Below are positions 50,721-59,888 of a stretch of DNA of 64,000 nt, piece by piece (the first letter of the stretch is position 1; each line of letters opens with the position of its first letter). A program made the translations under genes and the position numbers. The notes under the pieces were generated by a model. It ran no database searches. It saw only the letters and a program-made list of their open reading frames with translations, and was not told the DNA's origin. The stretch is from Thalassobacterium sedimentorum (GTDB lineage: Bacteria > Verrucomicrobiota > Verrucomicrobiia > Opitutales > Coraliomargaritaceae), in the NCBI RefSeq assembly GCF_031127905.1, contig NZ_JARXIC010000002.1:1-64000 (forward strand), read 5' to 3'.

Positions 50721-53111
50721 TCATTCCGCATAGCAGCGAACTTCGTAAATAGCGGCAACAGCATCACCATTAGTTGCTTCCACCACAACTCGCATACGAT
50801 CCGTCGAGACAGCAGCTGGCAAGCGATGTTTTCGCTGCCGTTGATAATTTCCCTGAATTGTAATAACGGGCTCCCAACGACTACCATTCCAGGTTTCAAT
50901 ACGATAGTCTTTCGGACATTGCGCATCATGAAATAAAGCAGGTGTCGCATGATACTCACGTAATAAATGCCCTGGGAAAGTCAGCTCCACACACGCGATC
51001 GAAACAGGCTCCTGCTCCCACTTGAGCTCGACACTTTGCGGCAACTCCTCATCAGGTGATGAGCGCCAAATGTGTGTTTTATCAGCCGGACGCGTCATAC
51101 CACTAATGACATTCGCTGCTGGATACGCTGCTTGTGCTGGATGCACGCGAAATGACATCGAATATCCGCCGCCGAAACGACGTAACTTATCTGCACTCAT
51201 GGCAAAGGCAGACACCTGCCCCACTTCTAATGCGGGACTAGCATGCCAACGAATGTATGGATGCTGGGACAAGGTCAGTCGAACAAAACCCTCTGCCGGC
51301 AAACCGGACTCCAGATCTAAATCCACGGGACAAACCACCCACAGCTTTTCACCGACTGGAACTTCGAGGATTCCAGCACGCAGTTCTGTCTCGGTGTTTG
51401 TTCGATAGTCCCAAATCCCATTGACAGCTTGCAGACTAAATTCAACCTGCTGAACTGTATCGGAATCATTCGAAAGACAAACCTCTACTGTATCCAAACG
51501 TTCACTTCCAACAGCAATCCATTGACATCGATCGTGTGTCAATGTTTCTGAGAACTCAGAACTTGGCCCACGCATGAGACCATTGGAAACGAACTCTGAG
51601 TCCGGTCCAACTCCAACACTGAGTGCTTCACTACTCGCACTCACGCTTGCCTTTCGAGCTAGGTCCTGTTCGTCACAACTGCAATAATTAGGCAAAAAGC
51701 AGCCATCACGAAGCATATCCTGTTGCACTTGCTGAATTCGATTCTCGACAACGTCTACTAGGCTGACCTGCTCCTTAATCGATCTAGCGGCAGCGGTGCC
51801 ACACGCTTGACCGAGCAAGGCAGTTGTCGCCATAACCCGAACAGTTCCAAGCGCCGCGTGAGTGACCGAGACATTTCGACCGGCCATCATTAAATTATCA
51901 ACGTCCTTAGACAAACAGATGTTGAGAGGCACCCCGTAAGGTCCGACATAGCTCTTCGCCATGTACTCCGTATCCACCGCATAGCCCTCCGCGCTATTGG
52001 CCTCACTTGAATCAGCGAGCAACCCACCTGGAGTATGCAAATCTACAAACCAACCACCATAGGCAACTTCATCTGGAAAAACCGTTTTATTCTGTACGTC
52101 ATGCTCAGTCATCAAATAACGCCCCATCACACGACGGCTTTCCCGCTTACCTGGGACCTGCCCGATCCAATCGAGTGCATAATTCGCTGCAATGTCCTTC
52201 CACTTTGGATCTTTATTCTTCAACCAATCCCAAATACCTAAGCAATGCCTAGTCAGCTCGTGACGAATATCCTCCGACTCGTTAATGGTATGCCAAGGCA
52301 CACCAATTTCTATCCACCAATAACCAGAATCAACACCATGCGGAGCACGTCCTTGCTCATAAAAATAACTAGGATCATCATGCTTAACTGCCCAGTCGGG
52401 TGCTTGAAATGGAACAGGCCGCCCCATATCCTTAGCCTTAAAGTGAATAGAGCTCCCCATGGTATCCCCCGAGGTGGCGTCAGGTGCATGCAACTCACCG
52501 TAGTGCTCTTTACTCTCCGTTCCCATTCGCCACTCACACCCCGCACGATCCGCAACAAATGCATCTCCGGTGCAATCCATAAAAATGGCTCCTTCAATTC
52601 TCAGCACTTGCTCTGCATTCGCCACCACGGCCTCAACAGCCTTAATTCGACGGCTGGAATTAATCGCTTTACGATGGCTGTATCCATTCAATATCTCTGG
52701 CATGGCACGCTCTGAATCAATATCAGAACCTCGACTCCCGTCCTCCATAATCACCTCCGTAATCGAAGTGTTTACGTGAAACGTGAGGTTCTCGGTAGAC
52801 ATGGCCATGTCATAAAGAACCATATCCCAAACACTATTCGTCCAACCATTTTCACTAATCGGCTCATGGTTACGTGCACGCTCTTCAATCAACGCCTCGG
52901 AAATAATACCAGTTTCGCGCGAATAGGCGTGAAAATTAGCCGCGCCATGTGGAGTCACTCGAATCTCAGATGAACTATTGCCGCCAAGAACAGGGCGATC
53001 CTGAATGAGACAAACTTTACTCCCTCGTCTCGCTGCAGCGACTGCGGCGGAAAATCCCGCAAGTCCACCACCACAAACAACTACATCATAAATAGAGCGT
53101 ATCTTTTTCAT
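50721..53111 (-). CDS. FAD-dependent oxidoreductase with C-terminal discoidin-like region
   Basis: A 796-residue protein. The N-terminal 440 residues form a FAD-binding fold of the PF12831 (FAD_oxidored) type: the dinucleotide motif VVVCGGGLAGFSAA is at residues 10-23, followed by GGNSSSEIR. The remaining 350 residues look like beta-sandwich modules, including a discoidin (F5/8)-type end. There is no signal peptide. Such enzymes are frequent in polysaccharide loci of Bacteroidota, Planctomycetota and Verrucomicrobiota, but their reaction is not established; oxidation of a sugar alcohol or amine is possible. It is first in the GPH-GH42-GH2 operon and divergent from a second sulfatase. Confidence 0.8.
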   Translation of the reverse strand: MKKIRSIYDVVVCGGGLAGFSAAVAAARRGSKVCLIQDRPVLGGNSSSEIRVTPHGAANFHAYSRETGIISEALIEERARNHEPISENGWTNSVWDMVLYDMAMSTENLTFHVNTSITEVIMEDGSRGSDIDSERAMPEILNGYSHRKAINSSRRIKAVEAVVANAEQVLRIEGAIFMDCTGDAFVADRAGCEWRMGTESKEHYGELHAPDATSGDTMGSSIHFKAKDMGRPVPFQAPDWAVKHDDPSYFYEQGRAPHGVDSGYWWIEIGVPWHTINESEDIRHELTRHCLGIWDWLKNKDPKWKDIAANYALDWIGQVPGKRESRRVMGRYLMTEHDVQNKTVFPDEVAYGGWFVDLHTPGGLLADSSEANSAEGYAVDTEYMAKSYVGPYGVPLNICLSKDVDNLMMAGRNVSVTHAALGTVRVMATTALLGQACGTAAARSIKEQVSLVDVVENRIQQVQQDMLRDGCFLPNYCSCDEQDLARKASVSASSEALSVGVGPDSEFVSNGLMRGPSSEFSETLTHDRCQWIAVGSERLDTVEVCLSNDSDTVQQVEFSLQAVNGIWDYRTNTETELRAGILEVPVGEKLWVVCPVDLDLESGLPAEGFVRLTLSQHPYIRWHASPALEVGQVSAFAMSADKLRRFGGGYSMSFRVHPAQAAYPAANVISGMTRPADKTHIWRSSPDEELPQSVELKWEQEPVSIACVELTFPGHLLREYHATPALFHDAQCPKDYRIETWNGSRWEPVITIQGNYQRQRKHRLPAAVSTDRMRVVVEATNGDAVAAIYEVRCYAE

Positions 53112-53471
53112 AAATATCTTTTTCTAAAGTTATCAAACAATGTTTAGATCAACAAATACATAGGGTTCGTTTGCTGATTCGATTTCGACTGATTGAGTCT
53201 CTCGAAATAGGCTCGCAAGCATATTCAACCAAATGGACCGTGGCGTTAACTTTTTAAGGACAGATGACAAGTTATCCGCAAGTTATTCGAAATAAGATCA
53301 GAATAGCTCTTAGAAATGAAGTATTGCCAAAGCATTATGAGAAGCCGCACTACTCCAACACCATCAATTCGATTTTCGGACAAGTTTTAGACAGCCAATG
53401 ACTAATAAAGTGAATCGTATTGAATTCGACACTCGTGTTAATTAGGCAAAAACCAACACCGGAAGTGCCCT
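53112..53471. promoter_or_regulatory. Divergent promoter region between two glycan operons
   Basis: This 360-base A+T-rich region separates the FAD-oxidoreductase operon (minus) from the second sulfatase (plus). At 53268-53289 an 11-base unit is tandemly repeated, CAAGTTATCCG then CAAGTTATTCG, one mismatch apart and one helical turn long. That is a plausible pair of binding half-sites for an AraC-type regulator. No clear -35/-10 set is assigned. Confidence 0.5.
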
Positions 53472-55103
53472 ATGAATACACCCCAAAACCTACTGATATT
53501 AATCATCACGTTATTGTTATGTTTAAGCCCATGTTTAAGCGAAGCCGATCAACCAGATGCTAAAAAGAATGTGCTATTTGTTATTGTCGATGATCTTCGT
53601 CCGGTGCTCGGAAGCTATGGTGACCCCATCGCAGAGACACCAGCGATGGATCGCCTGGCAAAAAGCTCTATGCGTTTTGACAACGCCTATTGCCAAGTGG
53701 CGATGTGCGGTCCCAGTCGCGCCAGTTTAATCAGTGGTCTGCGCCCAACAACGACCGGCTACGTCAAGCACGGCAAGTCACTAAACCATTACATTCCTGA
53801 CGATTATACCACACTTCCAAAGCAGTTCACTCACAGTGGATACATTACCAAACCAATTGGTAAGATTCACCACAACCACTCGGGAGACTCTCGCCCTGGC
53901 GACTGGACGGAAGCGTGGTATAACGGACAGGTCAATAATGCCCTATCTCCTTACCGCGTATATGCCGATCCAGCTAATATTGAAAAAAACAAAACAACTA
54001 GAGGTGAACTAATCGAAATCAAAGATGCTGACGATAGTCAGTATGGGACTTACGCACTGGCCGAAGACGCTATTAATAGCATCCAACTATATGAGAAGGA
54101 TGCACGTCCTTTCTTCATCGCACTAGGATTCTATCGGCCTCACGTTCCTTGGATTGCTCCACAGCACTATTACGATCTCTATAATACGGAAGAAAAGAAC
54201 CGCTTAATCGACCAGACCTATTTAACTAAACCGAATGGAAAACCATTCGACGCTAAAACTGAACTTCCCAAAGGGGTTGGTATCTATGCCGACAACTACA
54301 TGAATCAAAAGCAGTATGAAGGAACGCCTGAGGGCGGTTGCGACGGCCTCGACATGGAAGGCGCTCGCCATTGGATTCGCGCTTACTATGCAAGCGTCAG
54401 TCTAGTCGATGCTCAGCTAGGTCGTGTAATTGATTACCTCGAAGCTAATGACCTGATGAAGGAAACAATCATCGTCGTCACATCAGACCACGGCTACCAC
54501 CTTGCAGACCATGGAAACATTTGGGCAAAGCAGACTGCATTCCGAGACGCTGCAAGAATCCCGCTTCTGATACATGCTCCAGAATTAACCCATCAGCACT
54601 CCGCGACCGATGCACCCGTTGAGTTAATTGACATTTACCCGACTCTCGTCGACCTAGCAGGAATTGAGCCCCCGGCCCAACCCAACGGGCTTCGCCTCGA
54701 GGGTAAAAGCTTACGCCCTCTACTCGAGCAACCCAATGCTCCATGGAAGGAGGCCGCATTTCACATCTGGCTGAGTCCAGTAGGCAGTAAATATTATCTA
54801 GAATCCTCAATGACAACCCGGCGCTATCGTTACTCGGAGGCATGGACAGTGAATGGGAAAGGCAATGACATTATGGGCAGCTTTGGAGTCGATGCTAGCG
54901 ATCCCGACCTCTACTTGGAAGACGCTCCTTACAACCGCGAATTATACGATCACTGGGAAGATCCCAAGGAACATAGAAACCTGATTCACAATTTATCAAA
55001 CGCACCCGAAAACGCAGCTCTCAATAGCTTAGTCGACGCGTATCACCACACATTAAACAAACATCATGGCTGGAAAGCTTACCACTTAAATTTCGACCTC
55101 TAA
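53472..55103 (+). CDS. Exported formylglycine sulfatase (second)
   Basis: A 543-residue S1-family sulfatase with signal peptide MNTPQNLLILIITLLLCLSP. The metal site starts at NVLFVIVDD. Cys79 in CGPSR is the formylglycine precursor. The SDHGYHLADHGNIW block carries the metal and substrate residues. It is similar in type to the first sulfatase but has different insertions, so it should act on another linkage or position. It is divergent from the FAD-oxidoreductase/GPH operon, probably under the same control, and is followed after 16 bases by an exported protein that may be its partner. Confidence 0.9.
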   Translation: MNTPQNLLILIITLLLCLSPCLSEADQPDAKKNVLFVIVDDLRPVLGSYGDPIAETPAMDRLAKSSMRFDNAYCQVAMCGPSRASLISGLRPTTTGYVKHGKSLNHYIPDDYTTLPKQFTHSGYITKPIGKIHHNHSGDSRPGDWTEAWYNGQVNNALSPYRVYADPANIEKNKTTRGELIEIKDADDSQYGTYALAEDAINSIQLYEKDARPFFIALGFYRPHVPWIAPQHYYDLYNTEEKNRLIDQTYLTKPNGKPFDAKTELPKGVGIYADNYMNQKQYEGTPEGGCDGLDMEGARHWIRAYYASVSLVDAQLGRVIDYLEANDLMKETIIVVTSDHGYHLADHGNIWAKQTAFRDAARIPLLIHAPELTHQHSATDAPVELIDIYPTLVDLAGIEPPAQPNGLRLEGKSLRPLLEQPNAPWKEAAFHIWLSPVGSKYYLESSMTTRRYRYSEAWTVNGKGNDIMGSFGVDASDPDLYLEDAPYNRELYDHWEDPKEHRNLIHNLSNAPENAALNSLVDAYHHTLNKHHGWKAYHLNFDL

Positions 55104-55119
55104 GCAAGCTCCGTACACG

Positions 55120-55887
55120 ATGATCAACAAAAGAAAATCATATACAAAATCCCTAAGAGCATTAGTGGCACTCTCTTTATTAACCGTGTTGCATCTGACG
55201 TTTCCTAGTATAACCAAAGGGGCGGACTCTCCGGGCAAACTGATCTTCGAAGACAATTTCACAAATGTCCCAGCAACTCGGCATAGCAATTTAAGCGGCT
55301 GGGTGAATGCGCGTCAATCCGGCATACTGGCGCCTATCGACACGGAAACAAATCATCAAAGTGCCAATTCCTGGCGCACGATGATTAATGCGAATGGCAA
55401 CCCAGGCTTAGGACTCTATGTAGGAAGCAATCGTAGTGGAGAAGTTAAATACGAATCTATAGTGACCTATAATTACGACTGGAGCCAATACAGTTCCGGT
55501 AAAATAAGTTTCGAATTAATACTCGGAAATATCAGCCCAGAGACCGAAGTAATTATTTCTTTCGGCAACGAATGGTCGGAGCGCAACGATCTCTCAGCAG
55601 GCTACAACTTCATACTAACCGGAGCCAGCACCAAGGTAAAATTTTCAAGTAACATATATTCGTCCGAAGCAAATCTTCCTAAAAACATAGCCGATGGCAG
55701 TCGAATAAAAATCGAACTAACAAACCAGAGAAATATCAACATCTGGGTCGATGACCAGCGAGTCATGAATAACCAACCAGCACAAATCGATGAAAATTTC
55801 ATACAAATCGCAGCACGAAGTCCAGCTCTTGATCGTAAACTCAGACGTGCTAGCATTCGAACTTTCACAGTGCGCATAGCTGATTAG
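55120..55887 (+). CDS. Hypothetical exported beta-sandwich protein
   Basis: A 255-residue exported protein with a long signal peptide (basic start MINKRKSYTK, hydrophobic core to about residue 35). The body begins KLIFEDNF and has the pattern of a concanavalin/LamG-like or 3-keto-disaccharide-hydrolase-like (DUF1080-type) jelly roll. No catalytic residue can be pinned down. Its place 16 bases after the sulfatase suggests a role in binding or processing the same glycan. Family is uncertain. Confidence 0.6.
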   Translation: MINKRKSYTKSLRALVALSLLTVLHLTFPSITKGADSPGKLIFEDNFTNVPATRHSNLSGWVNARQSGILAPIDTETNHQSANSWRTMINANGNPGLGLYVGSNRSGEVKYESIVTYNYDWSQYSSGKISFELILGNISPETEVIISFGNEWSERNDLSAGYNFILTGASTKVKFSSNIYSSEANLPKNIADGSRIKIELTNQRNINIWVDDQRVMNNQPAQIDENFIQIAARSPALDRKLRRASIRTFTVRIAD

Positions 55888-55905
55888 GCCCTTCGCTTAA
55901 AAATA

Positions 55906-56217
55906 CTAGAAATAGCCATCAGTTGTGCTATGAGGTGAGTTCCAAGCAATTTCAATAGTCACACTCAACTCACGGGTATGACGAACGACCCAATTCATCG
56001 CTAAGGCATCCCAATTTTTGCCATATTTTTGGTCGATAACAATTGGATCGTCGAGTGGAAATGGGCCTCGAATCTCCTCACGACTAAGTTCGAACCAACG
56101 CGTCATAACAGATTGTTCAGCTCCGTATCGCTCGCGTTCTTTAGCAGGCAGGTAATAGAAAAAAACTTCATAGCCCTTCACGTGTTTCACAAAGCACTCC
56201 TGACTCAACACCATCAT
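55906..56217 (-). CDS. Small hypothetical protein, possible C-terminal remnant of a larger gene
   Basis: A 103-residue frame with no signal peptide. Its end, TRELSVTIEIAWNSPHSTTDG, reminds me of C-terminal parts of M14-type carboxypeptidases, but this is only an impression. The frame starts right after an in-frame TAG. Immediately upstream, at 56246-56371 in another frame, 41 codons read as a plausible protein (LDGTIMSYHFVVDSSEAWFV, then FNPPFSGSA) that ends in TGA. Together the pieces look like one decayed gene. It may also be an intact small gene. Confidence 0.4.
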   Translation of the reverse strand: MMVLSQECFVKHVKGYEVFFYYLPAKERERYGAEQSVMTRWFELSREEIRGPFPLDDPIVIDQKYGKNWDALAMNWVVRHTRELSVTIEIAWNSPHSTTDGYF

Positions 56218-56472
56218 ATTGATCTGCTAACCGATGCGAAAGAGATCACGCGCTCCCCGAAAAAGGTGGATTAAACACAAACCACGCCTCTGACGAGTCG
56301 ACAACAAAGTGATAGCTCATTATTGTCCCATCAAGAACTCCATTTTCAGTTTGTTGCCAAGATTCCCCTAATCACTATGTGCGTCACGACAAAACAGAAT
56401 CATTTAACGAAGCAAACGACAACTGTAACTTCCATAGCGTGGCTGCAAGCTCTGCCGTAAAGCGGTCAACAG

Positions 56473-57111
56473 CTATCGCGTGCTCGTCGCTTGATAAGCT
56501 TGCCAATTTTGCCAGGCGAAAAGTCCCATAAAGACTGACAGTAAAATCGTGCCGAGAAAGAAATACCCAGCCACCCCGATCAAGACAGCGACTATCACAC
56601 TCAACAAATGTACATATCTCTGCTTTCTGGGGCCGAGTATGGCGGCCATCATCTGCCCACCATCCATAGGATAAATAGGCAAACAATTTAAAATCGACCA
56701 AACGATACTAACCCAAATTAAATCGCGTAAAAATGGACCGAAGAGCGAGCCTTCGGGTGTCGCAATCGAACGGGATAAAAAAATGAGAGCCACTCCCAGC
56801 GAAAATTGCAAGGCAGGGCCAGCCGCGGTCACAATAAAAGACTGTTTACGATTTAAACGCCCAGCTGGATACGCAGCAAAACCACCAAAAGACTGCAACG
56901 TGATCGAAGTTGGCAAACCGTATTTACGAATCGTCAAAGCGTGGCCTAACTCATGAATCAGGATCGACAAAAATGCTGCGAATATAAATACTAAAACCAA
57001 TAGTATGTCCAAAGAGTTGGACGCATGCAAGCCACCACCAATGAAGGCCATCGTCAACCAGAACCATGGTTCCACTCGGACGGGTATACCCAGAATTGTA
57101 AAATGTATCAT
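56473..57111 (-). CDS. Site-2 protease family (M50) intramembrane metalloprotease
   Basis: A 212-residue membrane protein with the zinc site HELGH at residues 53-57 (catalytic Glu54) and the second ligand region YPMDGGQ. Four to six helices are predicted. This small form belongs to the M50 group without a PDZ or CBS domain. Its substrate is unknown; relatives cleave membrane-bound regulators. ATG 57111 sits four bases after the recR stop codon, so it is cotranscribed; the frame opens further to 57207 inside recR. Confidence 0.88.
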   Translation of the reverse strand: MIHFTILGIPVRVEPWFWLTMAFIGGGLHASNSLDILLVLVFIFAAFLSILIHELGHALTIRKYGLPTSITLQSFGGFAAYPAGRLNRKQSFIVTAAGPALQFSLGVALIFLSRSIATPEGSLFGPFLRDLIWVSIVWSILNCLPIYPMDGGQMMAAILGPRKQRYVHLLSVIVAVLIGVAGYFFLGTILLSVFMGLFAWQNWQAYQATSTR

Positions 57112-57115
57112 TATT

Positions 57116-57712
57116 TTATTCGTAAATACGGCGCCCCTCGAGAGCGCTGCGTAAGGTGACCGAATCAGCGTATGTAACCCCACCCCCACTGGGCAAACCG
57201 AAGCCAATACGAGACACTTTAATCAAGCGTTCTTGAACCAGCTCCTCTTGGATGTAATGACATGTCGCCTGCCCCTCAATATCATTGGAAAGCGCGAGCA
57301 CGAGTTCATTAATTTCACCAGACTGAATCCGATGCTGAAGACTTTGAAAATTCAACTGCTCAGGCCCCACTCCATGGATCGGAGAGAGTTTACCATGCAA
57401 AACGTGGTATTGGGATTTCCACGCACTCGAACGCTCTATGGCAATTAAATCAGGCACGTGCTCGACAACGCAGATCGTGCCAACATCTCGATTCGCATCA
57501 TCACAAATTGCACAGAGCTCACTTTCGGCCATGTTGCCACAGTTCTGACAGCGACGAACCGCGTCACGTGCCCCTCTCATGGCTTGCAATAAGTCAGCCA
57601 TCGCGTCCGGTTGCTCCACTAATAGGTGCATGGCCACACGCTCAGCCGAGCGGTACCCCAAGCCAGGCAAGCGCTTCAGTTGCTGAAGCAACGAATCGTA
57701 TGCAGGTGTCAT
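57116..57712 (-). CDS. recR: Recombination protein RecR
   Basis: A 198-residue protein of the RecFOR pathway. It has the helix-hairpin-helix near residue 10 (LKRLPGLGYRSAERVA), the four-cysteine zinc finger CQNCG...LCAIC at about residues 56-71, the Toprim domain (ICVVEHVPDLIAIE), and a Walker-B-like end. It loads RecA with RecO at gapped DNA. It follows the ybaB gene in the same direction, which is the usual neighbour in many bacteria. Here dnaX is missing from the cluster. Confidence 0.96.
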   Translation of the reverse strand: MTPAYDSLLQQLKRLPGLGYRSAERVAMHLLVEQPDAMADLLQAMRGARDAVRRCQNCGNMAESELCAICDDANRDVGTICVVEHVPDLIAIERSSAWKSQYHVLHGKLSPIHGVGPEQLNFQSLQHRIQSGEINELVLALSNDIEGQATCHYIQEELVQERLIKVSRIGFGLPSGGGVTYADSVTLRSALEGRRIYE

Positions 57713-57776
57713 AAATTCATAAGCGCAGCTTGAGCAGCAGAATTGAGTCCAAAAACACTCCGCCTCCCACCGCCAA

Positions 57777-58088
57777 CTACATCAGCCCGGGAAAGCCTCC
57801 CATACCGCCGGTAACGGCGCCCAAAGCCTCCTCACTGGTTTCCTTGGCTTTGGCTGCGGCCTCCTGCACAGCAGAAAGTAGCGTCTCTTCTACAAATTCC
57901 GCATCTTCCTTCAGGAACTCGGGATCTATTTTAAAGCTTTGAAACTCTCCCTGACCATTGATCTTAATACTGATCGCGCCACCGCCACTGGAGACTTCAA
58001 GAATCTGCTCTGACAATTGAGCCTGAACGGCCTCCATTTGCTTCTGCATTTTTTGCGCTTGTTTAAGTAGTTTACCGACTCCTGCCAT
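57777..58088 (-). CDS. ybaB: YbaB/EbfC nucleoid-associated protein
   Basis: A 103-residue DNA-binding protein. The heptad-rich start (GKLLKQAQKMQKQMEAVQAQ) and the block ISIKINGQGEFQSFKIDPEF match the family. It binds DNA as a tweezer-like dimer and influences nucleoid structure. The recR gene 64 bases downstream in the same direction is its conserved neighbour. Confidence 0.94.
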   Translation of the reverse strand: MAGVGKLLKQAQKMQKQMEAVQAQLSEQILEVSSGGGAISIKINGQGEFQSFKIDPEFLKEDAEFVEETLLSAVQEAAAKAKETSEEALGAVTGGMGGFPGLM

Positions 58089-58187
58089 AATATGTTTCCT
58101 CTAAATAATAAAGTGATTCAAAAAAGTGAAGCGGCAGTGTCCAGAAAGTACAGGCATCGAGTCAAGCCGATAGCAGCAATCCATAGA

Positions 58188-58640
58188 TTATCCTGGATAC
58201 TCCGAGAAAATATAACGCCTTAAATTTTCCGCCTCCATTTCATTGACCTGCAATAACCAACGCGTGACATCACCAATTGAGATCATACCAACCAATGCCC
58301 CATCATCGATGACTGGCAAATGTCGCACCCGCTTATCCGTCATTAATTGCATGGCATCCTCGACCGAAGTTTGGGAATCAATAGTCTGAAAGCGCTCGGT
58401 CATCACTTCCCGCACCAAAGTTGTATCAGGATCACGCCCCGCAGCAACGATACGGGTCAATACGTCACGCTCAGTAAAGATACCACAAACGACCTCCCCT
58501 CGGCTCACAAGAACCGAACCAATACGGTGACGATTCATTTCAGCCACAGCTTGCTGCACCGTAACTGCTTCAGTCACACAGTAGATCGAAGGGCTTTTCT
58601 CACCCAATAGAATGGAAACAGATACTTTATTTAGGGGCAT
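58188..58640 (-). CDS. CBS-domain protein
   Basis: A 150-residue protein consisting of a tandem CBS pair, at about residues 15-70 and 80-140. The first contains IGSVLVSRGEVVCGIFTERD and the second RVRHLPVIDDGALVGMISIGD, both in the canonical GIFTERD/GMISIGD form that binds adenosine nucleotides. It is a stand-alone sensor whose partner is unknown. It is divergent from the ROK kinase gene across about 107 bases, so the two may share a promoter region. Confidence 0.92.
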   Translation of the reverse strand: MPLNKVSVSILLGEKSPSIYCVTEAVTVQQAVAEMNRHRIGSVLVSRGEVVCGIFTERDVLTRIVAAGRDPDTTLVREVMTERFQTIDSQTSVEDAMQLMTDKRVRHLPVIDDGALVGMISIGDVTRWLLQVNEMEAENLRRYIFSEYPG

Positions 58641-58747
58641 CCGTGATATTGTATCAATATTCCCCGATCTGGCAACTCCGCTTCAGCATTTTGCCAAGTG
58701 AAAAATTTAGTTCGACAGCAATGGCTACCTTACAATCAATACAGCGC

Positions 58748-59749
58748 ATGAATTTATCCATAGGAGTCGACATCGGAGGAACCAATTCTTGCGTCGGAGT
58801 AGTCAGACCTGACGGCGTTGTCTCCGAACGCACACAATTTCGTACAAACGAATATGACAATGGCACTGCATATGCGAATCGACTGGCCGTGGCCGTTAGA
58901 GAAGTCATGCAGCTTGCCACAGCAAACACCAACGAGCCAGTAACATGGCTGGGCTTGGGGGTCGGCGCTCCCAACGGAAACTACTTAAGCGGCTGCATTG
59001 AAGAGCCTCCAAATCTGCGTTTTAAAGGCACGACGCCATTGGTAGAGCTGCTGAATGAACGCCTAGAGCTCCCCCGAATTGCGCTCACCAACGACGCGAA
59101 TGCAGCTGCAATCGGGGAAAAAATATTCGGAGCCGCCAAGGAATACCGCGATTTCATTATGATCACACTGGGCACAGGTCTGGGAAGCGGCATATTCGTC
59201 AACAATCAGCTCGTTTATGGGCACGACGGCTTCGCCGGCGAACTCGGTCACATCAGCGTCATTCCGGATGGCCGCTACTGCGGCTTCGGGCGCCGCGGAA
59301 GCTTAGAGAATTACTGCTCCGCCACAGGAATACGTCGCACTTATTTCGAAATGATCGCCCAACGCGGTGGAAGCACCTCACTCGACGACAAACCCCTCGG
59401 TGCCATCACTGCCAAGGACATCGCCGACGCCGCCGATGCGGGGGATGAAATCGCAAAAGCCACCATGGATTTTACCGGACGCCTGTTGGGCGAAGCACTC
59501 GCCTCCACTGCACTGGTCACCAGTCCCGCTGCCTTTTTCCTGTTTGGAGGTCCTGTGCAAGCTGGAGAAATATTACTCGAGCCTACGCGCCGCTCTTTCG
59601 AAAAACATCTCATTCCTCCTTTTAAAAATAAAATCAAAATCATCGAATCTGCGCTGCCAATGGGAGATGCCGCAATAATTGGAGCCGCGGCACTCATCAC
59701 ACCGGAAAATAAAAAGACGTCGCCCAATCTCTTGAGCGACGTCCTTTAA
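58748..59749 (+). CDS. ROK-family sugar kinase (glucokinase-like)
   Basis: A 333-residue ROK protein with no DNA-binding domain, so a kinase. The phosphate-binding motif IGVDIGGTN is at residues 5-13, the catalytic Asp in LTNDANAAA, and the ROK signature LGTGLGSGIFVN. The zinc site, usually CxCGxxGCxE, reads CGFGRRGSLE here: two of the cysteines are replaced (Phe and Ser), with a further Cys later (YCSATG). Zinc binding may be altered. ATG 58748 starts directly before the motif; the frame is open to 58643, and ATG 58721 is another choice. It likely makes glucose-6-P or a related sugar phosphate. Confidence 0.88.
   Translation: MNLSIGVDIGGTNSCVGVVRPDGVVSERTQFRTNEYDNGTAYANRLAVAVREVMQLATANTNEPVTWLGLGVGAPNGNYLSGCIEEPPNLRFKGTTPLVELLNERLELPRIALTNDANAAAIGEKIFGAAKEYRDFIMITLGTGLGSGIFVNNQLVYGHDGFAGELGHISVIPDGRYCGFGRRGSLENYCSATGIRRTYFEMIAQRGGSTSLDDKPLGAITAKDIADAADAGDEIAKATMDFTGRLLGEALASTALVTSPAAFFLFGGPVQAGEILLEPTRRSFEKHLIPPFKNKIKIIESALPMGDAAIIGAAALITPENKKTSPNLLSDVL
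59716..59746 (+). terminator. Weak hairpin overlapping the ROK gene stop
   Basis: A perfect 8-bp dyad GACGTCGC (59716-59723) / GCGACGTC (59736-59743) is followed by CTTT. It sits inside the last codons of the gene, and the T-tract is short, so it is a weak terminator at best. Confidence 0.4.
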
Positions 59750-59888
59750 CAAACAACAAACTAAACAGTTAACACCAATTTATATAGATATAGACGCACA
59801 ACCCCCACTGGCGTTCAATAATTGTGGATAAATTTCAAAAAAATAATCAGCGCGCGCCACAAAAACAATCCATCTGACTGAATTGCAA

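Noticed and set aside
57673-57689. Perfect dyad GCTTCAG-TTG-CTGAAGC
   Set aside because: It lies inside recR codons encoding a normal conserved region (LKRLPG area), so it is likely coincidental.
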